Shown: positions 28,728 through 37,955, counted from the first letter of the stretch. The stretch: DNA of 64,000 nt from Pirellulaceae bacterium (GCA_023382975.1 JAHDXO010000013.1:62001-126000), one strand, 5' to 3'. Made by a program: numbers and translations. Notes: generated by a model from the letters alone, not told the origin.

Positions 28728-29936
28728 ATGCCTGACTTTGTTTACACCGCGCGCGACTTGCAGGGCGAGAAGGTCACGGGGCTGCTCTCGGCGGGTTCCG
28801 AGCGCGAGGCCGTTGCGCAGTTGTCGGCCAAGTCGCTGTTCCCTGTCGAGGTGTCCGCGGCCAAGGGCAAATCGGCGGGGGTCAGCCACAAGCGGGTCAG
28901 TGGCCAGTTGATGGCCAATACGTACAATCAACTCTCGTCGCTGATGCGGAGCGGCGTGCCGCTGCTGCGCTCGATCCGGGTGATCCGCGACCAGACGTCG
29001 AATGCGCGTCTCAAGGAAGTGCTGGACGACGTGTACCGCCGCGTCGAGGACGGGGCGACGTTGGCCGAGGCGATTTCGCGCTATCCGCGCGTCTTCAACG
29101 AGATGGCCATCAACATGGTTCGGGCCGGCGGTGAGGGCGGTTTTCTGGAGGACGCGCTCGACCGCGTCGCGACCTTTACCGAAGAGCAGGAGGACTTGAA
29201 GAGTCGCACGATGGGTGCGCTGGCCTACCCGATGTTTCTGGGCGTTGTCGGCACGCTGGTCGTCGGCGGATTGGTGATCTTCTTCGTACCGCACTTCGCC
29301 GAGATGTTCGATGTGCTGCGGGAACGTGGCGAATTGCCCGTGATGACGGAATGGCTGTTGTGGCTGAGCGCGACGATCCGCCGGTACGGCATCGTCCTGA
29401 TCGCGTTGTTTGTCGTCGCGGTGATCTTCCTGAAACGCGAATTGGAGACCCCGCGCGGAAAGCGATGGCGGGACTTGGTCAAGCTGCGGATGCCGATTCT
29501 GGGGCCGGTTTTTTCCAGCTTGGCCGTCGCCAGATTCTGTCGGGTGCTGGGCACGTTGCTGCACAACGGCGTCCCGATCCTGAGGTCGCTGGAGATCAGC
29601 CGCCAAGCGGCAGGAAACCGGATCTTGTCCGAGGCCATCGCCAAGGCGTCGGAAAACATCTCGTCGGGCCAGTCGTTGGCAGGCCCGTTGGGAACGTGCG
29701 AGCATTTCCCTCGCACGGTCGTCGAGATGATCTCGGTCGCCGAAGAAGCCAACACCTTGGATCAAGTCCTAGTGGATGTGGCAGACGGGTTGGAACGGCG
29801 GACGTCTCGCCGTTTGGACTTGGCGGTTCGCCTGCTGGAGCCGATGATGTTGCTGATTTTGGCAGCCGTGGTTTTGTGCGTCGTCATCGCCCTGCTGATG
29901 CCGGTGATCAAGATGAGTGGTACGATGAGAGGGTAG
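28728..29936 (+). CDS. gspF: Type II secretion inner-membrane platform protein GspF
   Basis: A 402-residue polytopic membrane protein of the GspF/PilC family, with two homologous cytoplasmic domains (about residues 60-160 and 265-365). Membrane helices lie near residues 165-190, 215-235 and 370-395. Family segments such as LMRSGVPLLRSI, GALAYPMFLG and LLHNGVPILRSLEISRQ are visible. The ATG at 28728 is preferred to a TTG two codons upstream; no strong ribosome site is present. It forms the platform that couples the ATPase to pseudopilin assembly. A 114-bp repeat-containing gap separates it from gspE. Confidence 0.93.
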   Translation: MPDFVYTARDLQGEKVTGLLSAGSEREAVAQLSAKSLFPVEVSAAKGKSAGVSHKRVSGQLMANTYNQLSSLMRSGVPLLRSIRVIRDQTSNARLKEVLDDVYRRVEDGATLAEAISRYPRVFNEMAINMVRAGGEGGFLEDALDRVATFTEEQEDLKSRTMGALAYPMFLGVVGTLVVGGLVIFFVPHFAEMFDVLRERGELPVMTEWLLWLSATIRRYGIVLIALFVVAVIFLKRELETPRGKRWRDLVKLRMPILGPVFSSLAVARFCRVLGTLLHNGVPILRSLEISRQAAGNRILSEAIAKASENISSGQSLAGPLGTCEHFPRTVVEMISVAEEANTLDQVLVDVADGLERRTSRRLDLAVRLLEPMMLLILAAVVLCVVIALLMPVIKMSGTMRG

Positions 29937-29973
29937 GAACGGACGGCAACACCGGCTGCACCGTCGAGATGCG

Positions 29974-29992
29974 GGCGGACCGTGCGTCCGCC
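29974..29992. terminator. Hairpin after gspF
   Basis: A 7-bp stem (GGCGGAC paired with GTCCGCC) with a 5-nt loop, 37 bp after the gspF stop codon. It may lower read-through into gspG or stabilise the upstream mRNA end. Confidence 0.45.
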
Positions 29993-30068
29993 AGCGGAAC
30001 CAGATATATGATTTGGAGTTAGTAATGAAGGGGCCCCGCGCGGCCTTCGGTTTGCCGTTCAACGAACG

Positions 30069-30092
30069 AAGTCGGCCCGGAACGGCCGACTT
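30069..30092. repeat. Second hairpin in the gspF-gspG gap
   Basis: A perfect 9-bp stem (AAGTCGGCC paired with GGCCGACTT) with a 6-nt loop, 65 bp before the gspG start. With the hairpin at 29974-29992 it makes a structured leader in front of the major pseudopilin gene. It could be a processing or attenuation site, or a dispersed palindromic repeat. Confidence 0.5.
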
Positions 30093-30157
30093 ACGAGTTA
30101 TTTGCCGCCGTTCCAGGATGCTGCAGGACATTGAAGGACTTTATTGAGGAGTGTTCC

Positions 30158-30583
30158 ATGTTCAGGTTTCAACGTCGCCGACGCCGCCAGGGCTTCACCC
30201 TGATGGAAGTGTTGCTGGTTCTAGCCATCCTCGTGATTCTCGGATCGATGGTGGGATTCTTCATTGCCGGGATGCAAAAGGGGGCCTACCAGGACTTGGC
30301 CCGCACCCAGATAGGCATGTTCGAGAATCAACTGGACGTCTACCGGCTGCACATCGGCAGCTATCCCAATTCGAACCAAGGACTGCAATCACTGCGGGTT
30401 CCGCCAGCCGACCTGCAGAATCCGGCCAAGTGGCGCGGTCCCTACTCCCAGAAGGAAATCCCGACGGATCCCTGGGGCAACAACTACCAGTACGAATTGC
30501 TCGGACCGGAGCAGTACCGGATCTGGTCGATGGGCCCCGACGGGGTCAGCGGTACGGAAGATGACGTTGCCAACGTGCAATAA
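30158..30583 (+). CDS. gspG: Major pseudopilin GspG
   Basis: A 141-residue prepilin-like protein. A basic leader ends in QG followed by FTLMEVLLVLAILVILG, so the prepilin peptidase site and Glu at position +5 are intact. The C-terminal domain has the GspG pattern: YPNSNQGLQSL, DPWGNNYQYELL and a terminal GPDGVSGTEDD segment matching the calcium-binding loop of major pseudopilins. The start follows a GAGGAG site at 30146-30151. Its product polymerises into the pseudopilus. The stop overlaps the next gene by 23 bp. Confidence 0.95.
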   Translation: MFRFQRRRRRQGFTLMEVLLVLAILVILGSMVGFFIAGMQKGAYQDLARTQIGMFENQLDVYRLHIGSYPNSNQGLQSLRVPPADLQNPAKWRGPYSQKEIPTDPWGNNYQYELLGPEQYRIWSMGPDGVSGTEDDVANVQ

Positions 30584-31271
30584 CGCCGAGTTTCGCCGGC
30601 CGACGCCGTGTCCGCCGTCTTGCCAGGTTTGGGCAAGTCGGCGGTTTGCGTATGCGCGGTGCCGTGCGGGGCTCAGTTTGATGGAGATGATCCTGGTGCT
30701 GGCCGTGATGGTGGCCGCGGCGGCAATCGCTCTGCCGGCGATGCATGGCCCCATGAGCGACCAGCGGCTCCGCAAAGCCGGCGATCTGGTGTTGGCGCAA
30801 TGGGCCAAGGCGCGACTGACGGCCATGAAGACCGGTCAGATGCAGGTCTTCCGCTATGAGATCGGCACCGACGTTTACCAGGTGCAGCCTCGCTTCGATG
30901 GATCGTTCCTGCTGGAGGGCTCGGCGGACGCCAATCAATTGATGTCCGCTAATCCGTTGCTCGAGAATCCGAATCGCGATGGCCGGGATTCGCTCTTGGG
31001 CGTGTCCGGCGCCCAGTTGCCCAGCGGGATCACGTTCTTTGCCGGCGAAACCACGATGGACGCGCGTCTGGCACAGATTCAAACGGAGGATCCGAGCATC
31101 GCCATGACGGAGTCGACGGTACCGCCGATCATCTTCTATCCGGACGGGACGACCTCCCAGGCCCGGATCGTCTTGACCAATGAGCGATTCTTCGTCGAGC
31201 TGAAGCTGCGCGGACTGACCGGGTTGGGGCGGGCAAGCGAGTTGCTGAGCATCGAGGAGATCGCGCCATGA
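30561..31271 (+). CDS. gspH: Minor pseudopilin GspH-like
   Basis: A 236-residue protein with a long 37-residue leader ending in RAG, then LSLMEMILVLAVMVAAAA, giving a prepilin cleavage site with Glu at +5. The C-terminal part is beta-rich and contains TFFAGE and IIFYPDGTTS segments, as in GspH/FimT-type minor pseudopilins. The ATG overlaps the gspG coding end by 23 bp, so translation is probably coupled. A shorter start inside the leader is possible. The order G-H-I-J-K matches type II secretion operons. Confidence 0.85.
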   Translation: MTLPTCNNAEFRRPTPCPPSCQVWASRRFAYARCRAGLSLMEMILVLAVMVAAAAIALPAMHGPMSDQRLRKAGDLVLAQWAKARLTAMKTGQMQVFRYEIGTDVYQVQPRFDGSFLLEGSADANQLMSANPLLENPNRDGRDSLLGVSGAQLPSGITFFAGETTMDARLAQIQTEDPSIAMTESTVPPIIFYPDGTTSQARIVLTNERFFVELKLRGLTGLGRASELLSIEEIAP

Positions 31272-31768
31272 GTCTCGCGAACCCAGCGACGGTCGTTCAC
31301 CGATCACTCGCGTGGCGTCGGCGGCGGAACGCCGGCTTGTCGCTGCTCGAAGTGATCTTGGCAATCGCGATCCTGGGCGGTTGCATTGCCGTGATCGGCG
31401 AACTGGTGCGTTTGGGCGCTCGGCAGGCCGAGGAGGCGCGGGAGTTGACCACCGCCCAATTGCTGTGCGAGAGCAAGCTGGAGGAGATCGCCGCCGGGGT
31501 GTACGCGCCGGAGTCGGTGGGCAACGTGCCCTTCGAAACGGATCCGCGTTGGAGCTACTCGATCGAAGTCGGTTCGCTCGACACCCAGGACTTGATCCAG
31601 GTGACGGTATCGGCCCAGCAGGTCGACGGCAGTCGCATGGTCCCGCTCTCGTTCTCGCTGACGCGCTGGATGCTCGATCCGAACCTCGAAGCGGAATTGG
31701 CGGCGCTGGGCACGATGGACGCCAGCGGCACGGAATCCGATTCGGAAGGTTCGACAGGAGAACCGTGA
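31268..31768 (+). CDS. gspI: Minor pseudopilin GspI-like
   Basis: A 166-residue prepilin-like protein that starts within the previous stop (ATGA overlap, 31268-31271). The leader ends in NAG and is followed by LSLLEVILAIAILGG with Glu at +5. The short C-terminal domain contains LCESKLEEIAAGV, the conserved helix-turn of GspI. A Ser/Glu-rich tail ends the protein. It should act with GspJ and GspK at the pseudopilus tip. Confidence 0.87.
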   Translation: MSLANPATVVHRSLAWRRRRNAGLSLLEVILAIAILGGCIAVIGELVRLGARQAEEARELTTAQLLCESKLEEIAAGVYAPESVGNVPFETDPRWSYSIEVGSLDTQDLIQVTVSAQQVDGSRMVPLSFSLTRWMLDPNLEAELAALGTMDASGTESDSEGSTGEP

Positions 31769-32814
31769 TGCATCCCGTGCCGCAACCAAAGTCTGGTGTG
31801 ACGCTGGTCGAACTGCTGCTCGCGCTGGCCCTGACCGGCGTGGTCTTGATGGTGATCGGCATGGCCATCGACTTGAATTTGCGCACCTTGGATTCGCGGC
31901 GGGCCGAGATCGAACGGGCCCAGTTGGCCCAAGCCGTGCTGCGCCATATCGCGATGGATCTGCAAAACGCGGTGATCTACGAGCCCCTCGACATGTCCTC
32001 GGTTCCGCAGATGGCGTCGGGCGGGGGCGCGATGAATTTGGCCGGAGGCGCCGGGATGTCCGATCTGTTGGGCGGGTCCGATCCGCTGGGCGGATCCGGA
32101 CTGTTGGACGATTCCGGACTCGGGCTCGATTCCACGCTGAGCGAAAATACGATGGACATTGCGAACACCGTAGCGCCGCCAAGCGTACCCGGCCTGTTCG
32201 GCAACCAGTACGAGCTGCAGGTGGATGTCAGCCATCTGCCGCGTGTGGATCAGTACGAGCGCATGTTCGCCACGTCTTCGGAGGCGGTGGTCGCGGACAT
32301 CCCCAGCGATGTGAAGACCGTCGCGTATTATCTGAATTCAGGGGTTCTCGATCCCGCGGGTGCCGTCGCAGGCGTCGAGCCCGCGGCTTCGTCCGGCATG
32401 ACGGGCATGACCGGGACGGGCGGTAGCGGACTGGTGCGGCGGGCGCTGGATCGCGCGGTAACGGCCTGGGCGTCGCAGAGTGGCAGTTTGGATACGCAAG
32501 TCACCTATGGGGACTTGCTGGCGCCCGAGGTCAACTACCTCGAATTCCGGTACTTCGACGGAACTCAGTGGTTGACCGAGTGGGACAGTTCGACTTTGGG
32601 CGGGCTGCCCGTGGCCGTCGAGATCACCATCGGCATCGATCCCGCCTACGGCCTGGACCAAGCATCCACCGACGTTGCGCAGATGCGCGAGGTGTCCATG
32701 TCCGACATGACCGAATACATGTTCCGCCTGGTGGTCCGAATCCCGACGGCCAAGCCGTTGCCGTTGGACGAGGAGTTCCTGGAAACGGGCAGCCTTGAGG
32801 GGGTGGGACTATGA
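31768..32814 (+). CDS. gspJ: Minor pseudopilin GspJ-like, enlarged
   Basis: A 348-residue protein starting at ATG 31768, which shares one base with the gspI stop (TGATG) and follows CAGGAG at 31755-31760. The leader ends in KSG, then VTLVELLLALALTGVVL with Glu at +5. A Gly/Met/Leu-rich low-complexity insertion (about residues 85-130, with repeats of LGGS and MTGMTG type further on) makes it longer than usual GspJ proteins of about 200 residues. The remainder is beta-rich and contains FRYFDGTQWLTEWDS, typical of GspJ. Probable tip component with GspI and GspK. Confidence 0.87.
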   Translation: MHPVPQPKSGVTLVELLLALALTGVVLMVIGMAIDLNLRTLDSRRAEIERAQLAQAVLRHIAMDLQNAVIYEPLDMSSVPQMASGGGAMNLAGGAGMSDLLGGSDPLGGSGLLDDSGLGLDSTLSENTMDIANTVAPPSVPGLFGNQYELQVDVSHLPRVDQYERMFATSSEAVVADIPSDVKTVAYYLNSGVLDPAGAVAGVEPAASSGMTGMTGTGGSGLVRRALDRAVTAWASQSGSLDTQVTYGDLLAPEVNYLEFRYFDGTQWLTEWDSSTLGGLPVAVEITIGIDPAYGLDQASTDVAQMREVSMSDMTEYMFRLVVRIPTAKPLPLDEEFLETGSLEGVGL

Positions 32815-34409
32815 ACCATCATCGCGGCTTGGTGTTGGTCATCGTGCTGGTTGTTGTCGCCGTGCTGTCGTTGTCGGCCTATGCGTTCGCCAACTTGATG
32901 CTGATGCAGAGCGAATCGACGCAGTTGCTTGGCCGCCGCATCCAGGCTCGTTTGCTTGCCGCCTCGGGGGTCGAAGCATTGCGGGTCTTTCTCCTGCAGG
33001 ACTTGGCAATGCAGACCGAGGCGGGCGGGTTGTACGACAATCCGGCCACTTTCCAGGGCATTACGGTATTGGACGAGGGCATCCCGGAAGAAGTCGGCAA
33101 GTACACGATCCTGGTTCCCGCGACGGATTCGGCCGGCGGAGAGGCGGGCGTGCGGTACGGTCTGGAGGACGAGTCGGCTCGAGTCAACCTGAACGCCCTG
33201 CTGGAGATCGAGAAGCAAGCGATGGAGATTCAGGAGGCCACGGGCGGTTTGGTTCCCGACGAGGTTGCCGAAGTTGCCGACGAGGCGACCGAGGGACTTC
33301 CCTCCGAGAGCATGGCCCGCGATCTGCTGATGGCCTTGCCCGGCATGACGATCGAGATCGCCGATGCCATCCTGGACTGGCTGGACGACGACGAAGAGTC
33401 CCGCGAATTCGGTGCCGAAGTCGATTACTACTCGTCGCTTGTGCCGCCCTATGCGCCCAAGAACGGACCGCTGGAGACCGTCGAGGAACTGCTGCTGGTG
33501 CGGGGCGTCACGCCGCAGTTGCTGTTTGGTTGCGACGTGAATCGAAACGGGATGGTCGACCTCGACGAAATGGTTCTGGCCGGCCAGTTGGGTGACCTGC
33601 CTCAGCGAGGCTGGTCGGCCCACCTGACGCTGTACAGCAAGGAACAGAACATCAACATGTTCGGCGAGCCGCGGATCGATCTGAACAACGACGATCTTCA
33701 GACGCTGTACGATTCGCTCAGTTTGATTTTTCCCGAGGAGTGGGTGAAGTTCATCGTCGCGTACCGCCAGAGCGGCCCCTACGAAGGCGACGAAGAAGGC
33801 AGCGATGATTTCAGCGGCGAATTGGACCTCAACAAGCGAGGCGAGACCAAGTTCAACCAGGTTCTGGATCTGATCGGCAAGAAGGTCCAGACTCGGTTTC
33901 AGGGAGCCCAGGAAGATGTGGTGCTCAACTCGCCGTTCCAGGACAATCTGGCCTCGATGGCGTTGTACATGGGGGATCTGATGGACAATGTCACCGTGGT
34001 CGCCGACACGGTCATCCCCGGCCGGATCAGCTTGAGCCAGGCGCCGCCCGAGATACTGCTGGGAATCCCAGGGATGACCGAAGAGATCGTCGAACAGATC
34101 CTCAGCGAGCGCACGCCCGAGCCCTCGTTGGACGATCCCGACCAACAGCACGAGACGTGGCTGTTGACCCGCGGCATTGTCACGCTGGAAGAAATGCGGT
34201 CGCTGATGCCCTTCGTATGTGGGGGCGGGGATGTCTATCGTACTCAGGTTGTCGGTTATTTCGAGGACGGACGGGCTTCGGCCCGAATCGAAGTCGTTTT
34301 AGACGCTACGCAACTGCCACCCAGGCTATTACTCTGGAGAGATATCAGCCATCTGGGCCGCGGATATCCTCTGGAAATGCTCGGGGTCAGCCTGACGGAA
34401 GCCAACTGA
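32811..34409 (+). CDS. gspK: Minor pseudopilin GspK with EF-hand-like loop
   Basis: A 532-residue protein overlapping gspJ by ATGA. The N-terminus RGLVLVIVLVVVAVLSL lacks Glu at +5, as is typical for GspK, the tip pseudopilin. Family features include the segment DESARVNLNALL, the helix-hairpin-helix type segment MARDLLMALPGMTIEIADAI, DWLDDDEESREFGAE and YAPKNGPLETVEELLLVRGV. An EF-hand-like loop DVNRNGMVDLDE lies at about residues 243-254 with all oxygen ligands in place. GspK proteins from other bacteria bind calcium, but an explicit EF-hand insertion is unusual. It caps the pseudopilus together with GspI and GspJ. Confidence 0.92.
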   Translation: MNHHRGLVLVIVLVVVAVLSLSAYAFANLMLMQSESTQLLGRRIQARLLAASGVEALRVFLLQDLAMQTEAGGLYDNPATFQGITVLDEGIPEEVGKYTILVPATDSAGGEAGVRYGLEDESARVNLNALLEIEKQAMEIQEATGGLVPDEVAEVADEATEGLPSESMARDLLMALPGMTIEIADAILDWLDDDEESREFGAEVDYYSSLVPPYAPKNGPLETVEELLLVRGVTPQLLFGCDVNRNGMVDLDEMVLAGQLGDLPQRGWSAHLTLYSKEQNINMFGEPRIDLNNDDLQTLYDSLSLIFPEEWVKFIVAYRQSGPYEGDEEGSDDFSGELDLNKRGETKFNQVLDLIGKKVQTRFQGAQEDVVLNSPFQDNLASMALYMGDLMDNVTVVADTVIPGRISLSQAPPEILLGIPGMTEEIVEQILSERTPEPSLDDPDQQHETWLLTRGIVTLEEMRSLMPFVCGGGDVYRTQVVGYFEDGRASARIEVVLDATQLPPRLLLWRDISHLGRGYPLEMLGVSLTEAN

Positions 34410-34464
34410 TTTGGACCCCTTCACGAACCAATTTTAACCCGCAGCGCAAGCGAGGGCGTTTTAC

Positions 34465-36249
34465 ATGTCGCGACTGTTGGCACTGGAATGGGACACGCGC
34501 GAGGCGCGGCTGATCGTCGGCCGGTCGGTCGCGCGCAACCTGACGATCGACGCCGCATTTTCCGTCGCGTTGGACAGCAGCCAGGGCGACAGCCTGCGCG
34601 AACAATTGGCCGCGACGGTTGCTTCCCGAGGCCTGGTCCGCGGCGAGTGGCTGGTCGCCGTCCCGCGCAGCCGCGTCGAGCTGCGCGTGCTGCAAGTGCC
34701 TCCCGTGCCGGACGACGAGTTGCCGGACGTGGTGCGGTTCCAGGCCGTGCGGCAGTTCTCCGCGCTGGCCGAGGACGCTCCGCTGGACTTCGTCCGGTTG
34801 GACGGGGGGCAGGCGTCCCAGGTGCGCGTGCTGGCCGCTTCGCTCGCGCCCCAGGTGCTGGACGATTTGCGAGCCCAGTGTGCCGCCTGTCACGGTACTC
34901 CGCAGCGGCTCGTTCTGCGGCCATTTGCTTCGGCGTCGCTCTTTCGCCGGAGCAACCAGGATCCGCAGTGCCGGTTGCTGGTCGAAATGCTGGCCGAGGA
35001 GGCCGACTTGACCGTGCTGGTCCGCGGCCAGGCCGTCATGGTTCGTTCGGTTCGCTTGCCGAGCGAAGATCCGGCCGTTCCGCTCATCGGCGAGATTCGC
35101 CGGACAATCGTGGCGGCGCAGAACCAAGTCGGCGAAGAGACCGTGCGCGTCGTGACCCTGGTCGGTGATCCGCAGCAACTGGCGCCGCTACAAAGCAAAT
35201 TGTCCGAGCAGCTTGGTCTGCAAGTCGACGTCTTCGATCCGTTCGCGGCCGTCCGGGTCGCCGCCGAAAACATGCCGTCGCTGCCGGAACACCGCGGCCG
35301 GTACGCCGCGTTGTTGGGAATGCTGTGCGACGAAGCCGAAGGACAGCCGCACGGCATCGATTTCCTCAACCCGCGTCGGCGCCCGACACCGGCGAACAAA
35401 CGCATCCGCTATGCCGTCCTGGGCGGTGTCGCCGCGACGTGCGCCATCGTGTTGCTGGTGATGATCACCAGTTATGTGGGCCGCTTGGATTCGAGAATTC
35501 GAGGACTTCAGGCCACGTCGCGCGAATTGGACGATCAAGTCAAAATGGCCGAGAAGACCAAGGCGGACGTGGCGGAAATCGACAAGTTCGTGCTCGGGGA
35601 CGTCAACTGGCTGGACGAACTCTTCCGCATGTCGGCGGCTGCCCCCTCCGGCAAAGATGCGATTGTCGAACAGGCTTCGTTCAATTCGATTCCCAGCGGC
35701 GGCGGGCAGATTCTGCTGGAAGGATATGTCCGCACCCCGGAAACCATCAGCATCCTGGAAGTGGCCCTCCGTAGCCCGCAGCATCAAGTCACCGGCACCG
35801 GGGCACAGCGAGTGGACCGGCGACAGGATCTGCCGTGGGAGTTCAAAGAACGCATCAACATTCTGCCGCCGGACTTGGAGAATCTCACCGCCGCTGAGTT
35901 GATCGACGGATCGGTGGAACCGGACGAATCGGCACCCTCGACAACCACCGAATCCGCCCCTTCCGCTCCATCAGATTCGTCCGGCGAAGCCGACGAAGAA
36001 ACCAGCGGAACTGGCGAACCGGAGGCGCCGGAAGCGGCCGAACCGACGGAAGCGACGGAAGCGACGGAAGCGACGGAAGCGACGGAAGCGACGGAAGCGG
36101 CGGAAGCGGCGGAGGCGACGGAGGCGCCGGTCCCGTCTGAGCCCTCCGACAGTCAGGAAGTCGAAACGGACGAAATGAACACAGAACAGGACGCCGACCA
36201 AACGCCGCAGCAAGACGAATCGGAGGTTGCCAACGATGACCAAGCGTGA
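34465..36249 (+). CDS. PilM/GspL-like assembly protein with acidic repeat tail
   Basis: A 594-residue protein. Residues about 1-290 resemble the actin-like cytoplasmic domain of PilM/GspL (LLALEWDTREARLIVG at the N-terminus). A membrane helix follows at about 315-336, then a coiled segment and a PilN-like periplasmic domain with ILLEGYVRTPETISILE. The C-terminal 120 residues are Glu/Thr/Ala-rich and include nine 3-residue TEA/AEA repeats. It starts 55 bp after gspK. Position and architecture fit GspL, here perhaps a PilM-PilN fusion. The acidic tail is unusual. Confidence 0.8.
   Translation: MSRLLALEWDTREARLIVGRSVARNLTIDAAFSVALDSSQGDSLREQLAATVASRGLVRGEWLVAVPRSRVELRVLQVPPVPDDELPDVVRFQAVRQFSALAEDAPLDFVRLDGGQASQVRVLAASLAPQVLDDLRAQCAACHGTPQRLVLRPFASASLFRRSNQDPQCRLLVEMLAEEADLTVLVRGQAVMVRSVRLPSEDPAVPLIGEIRRTIVAAQNQVGEETVRVVTLVGDPQQLAPLQSKLSEQLGLQVDVFDPFAAVRVAAENMPSLPEHRGRYAALLGMLCDEAEGQPHGIDFLNPRRRPTPANKRIRYAVLGGVAATCAIVLLVMITSYVGRLDSRIRGLQATSRELDDQVKMAEKTKADVAEIDKFVLGDVNWLDELFRMSAAAPSGKDAIVEQASFNSIPSGGGQILLEGYVRTPETISILEVALRSPQHQVTGTGAQRVDRRQDLPWEFKERINILPPDLENLTAAELIDGSVEPDESAPSTTTESAPSAPSDSSGEADEETSGTGEPEAPEAAEPTEATEATEATEATEATEAAEAAEATEAPVPSEPSDSQEVETDEMNTEQDADQTPQQDESEVANDDQA
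36046..36126 (+). repeat. Nine 9-bp units encoding TEA/AEA
   Basis: Nine tandem in-frame copies of ACGGAAGCG and one-base variants encode TEA six times, AEA twice and TEA once, in the acidic tail of the PilM/GspL-like protein. The array is frame-preserving, so copy number may vary. Confidence 0.95.
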
Positions 36250-37450
36250 ACGATTCTTAGCGGCCATCGTCGGCTCGCTGTTTCTGCTCGGCGGACTGAT
36301 GTACGGGATCAGCTACCTGTCGCGGACCATCTCGGACAAACGTGCGCAGGCGCTGAGCCTGGAGGGCCAGATCCGCGACAAGCAGCGAACCGTGCGGCTG
36401 AGCATGTTGGCTGCCGACCGGCTCACGCTGTACGAGCGGCGATCACTGCCGCCGGATCTCGAGAAAGCGCGGTCCCTGTACCAGACGTGGCTGCTGAAAG
36501 CAGTCACGGACGTGGGGCTGAGCGAACCGATTGTCAACGTCGTCAGTTCCCAGTCGCATCGGGGTCTGTATCACCAGTTGGGTTTCACGGTCAGCGGACG
36601 CGGCGATCTGAAACAACTGACCGAATTGCTCTACGCCTTCTACAAGGCCGACTACCTGCACCGCATTCGGCGGCTCAGTGTGAAACGAATTCAGGGCTCG
36701 CGCCAACTGGATATCGCGATCGCGATCGAAGCGGTGTCGCTGCCCACGGCGACGCATTTGGAGCAACTGAGCGACTTCGACTCCGGGCGTTTGGCGCACG
36801 GAAATTTGGAAAAGTACCTCGACACGATTCTGGCCCGCAATCTCAGCGGACCGCCGAATCAACCGCCCGCGTTCGAGTCGATCAGCGACCAGCGGGTCAA
36901 CACCAACAGCAGCCTTTCCTTCACGGTTCGCGCGCGCGATCCCGACCGCAACGACCAACTGCGGTACTGGATGGAAGCCGACGGCTTGGCCGGCGCCGAA
37001 TTCGATCGTCGCAGCGGCCAATTCCGGTGGCGTCCGAGTCGCGCGGGCGAGTACCGAGTGACCTTCCATGTCAGCGACGACGGATTTCCGTCCATGTCGG
37101 CCAGCCAGCGGGTTCGGATCACCGTGACCGATCCACCCCCGCCGCCAGCCACCAAGCCGCCGGAGACGATCGTTTCCAAGCCCAGTTTTGCGATGGCCAA
37201 GTTCGTCTACGTGACCGCGATCACCGAGTCCGCCGGTCGGCGGCAGGCGTGGATCAGTCTGCGAACCGAAGGCAAAACGTTGAAGTTGCACGAGGGCGAC
37301 GAATTCAACGTTGGCCAGGTTCCCGTCACGGTCCGACGTATCGAAGATAGCGCCGTCGAACTGGAATCGGCCATTCTGGAAAAGCGGATCCGCGTCACCT
37401 TGGGAAAGAGCGTGGCCGAAGGGGACGATTTGGCATACTCTTCTTCGTAG
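36236..37450 (+). CDS. PilO/GspM-like protein with cadherin-like domain
   Basis: A 404-residue protein with one N-terminal membrane helix (residues 8-26), a coiled segment and a PilO/GspM-like ferredoxin-type periplasmic domain (about 75-170, with HQLGFTVSGRGDLKQLTELLYAFYKAD). A cadherin/He_PIG-like immunoglobulin-type domain follows (about 206-297, with NQPPAFESISDQRVN and YRVTFHVSDDG), then a Pro-rich linker and a C-terminal beta domain resembling the PilP/GspC homology region. The ATG at 36236 overlaps the preceding gene by 14 bp and has GGAGG at 36222-36226. It probably replaces GspM, and perhaps GspC, in the inner-membrane platform. Confidence 0.75.
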   Translation: MTKRERFLAAIVGSLFLLGGLMYGISYLSRTISDKRAQALSLEGQIRDKQRTVRLSMLAADRLTLYERRSLPPDLEKARSLYQTWLLKAVTDVGLSEPIVNVVSSQSHRGLYHQLGFTVSGRGDLKQLTELLYAFYKADYLHRIRRLSVKRIQGSRQLDIAIAIEAVSLPTATHLEQLSDFDSGRLAHGNLEKYLDTILARNLSGPPNQPPAFESISDQRVNTNSSLSFTVRARDPDRNDQLRYWMEADGLAGAEFDRRSGQFRWRPSRAGEYRVTFHVSDDGFPSMSASQRVRITVTDPPPPPATKPPETIVSKPSFAMAKFVYVTAITESAGRRQAWISLRTEGKTLKLHEGDEFNVGQVPVTVRRIEDSAVELESAILEKRIRVTLGKSVAEGDDLAYSSS

Positions 37451-37461
37451 GCTCTGCCAAG

Positions 37462-37791
37462 TCACTCGCCCAGGTCGCCCAGACGCGACAGGTATTCGCT
37501 CATCTCGCTGGCCGCGTGCTGGTCGCCCAGGCGTCGAGCGTGTTCGATGCCATTGCGGAGGGCCGTACGCGCCTCGGGGAATCTCCGCAAGCGGGTCAAC
37601 TGCTGGCCAGCCATGAAGAAGGCCGCGACCATCGGCGATTGGTCCGCCATCAGCCCGTCCAACAACGTCAGGCAACGATCGTAGTCTCCTTCCTTCTGCA
37701 GTTCCATCGCCAGGCTGTACCGCAGAAACTGGTCCCCCGGTTCATCGGCCAACATGGCCTCGATCCGCTCCCGCCGCGTAGGTTGTGACAT
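37462..37791 (-). CDS. Small TPR-like protein
   Basis: A 109-residue soluble protein with two to three helical tetratricopeptide-like repeats (DQFLRYSLAMELQKEGDYDRCLTLLDGL and AAFFMAGQQLTRLRRFPEARTALRNGI). The start at 37791 (MSQPTRRERIEAML) is chosen because upstream residues show no conserved character. It is convergent with the GspM-like gene, leaving 11 bp between stops, and divergent from the sialidase gene. Role unknown, probably protein binding. Confidence 0.8.
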   Translation of the reverse strand: MSQPTRRERIEAMLADEPGDQFLRYSLAMELQKEGDYDRCLTLLDGLMADQSPMVAAFFMAGQQLTRLRRFPEARTALRNGIEHARRLGDQHAASEMSEYLSRLGDLGE

Positions 37792-37955
37792 TTGGCTCAG
37801 ACTCCTCGAATATGCTGCTGCCGAGATGGCGAAGCTCAGTTCACCGCATCCCATCGAAGAAGTCAAGCTGGCAAGCGGTTGCAAATCGGGTTCGATCCGT
37901 CAGACTATGGAGAGGAAGATGTGGACAGCAACCCGAGCTTGCAAGGAGAATCGCG

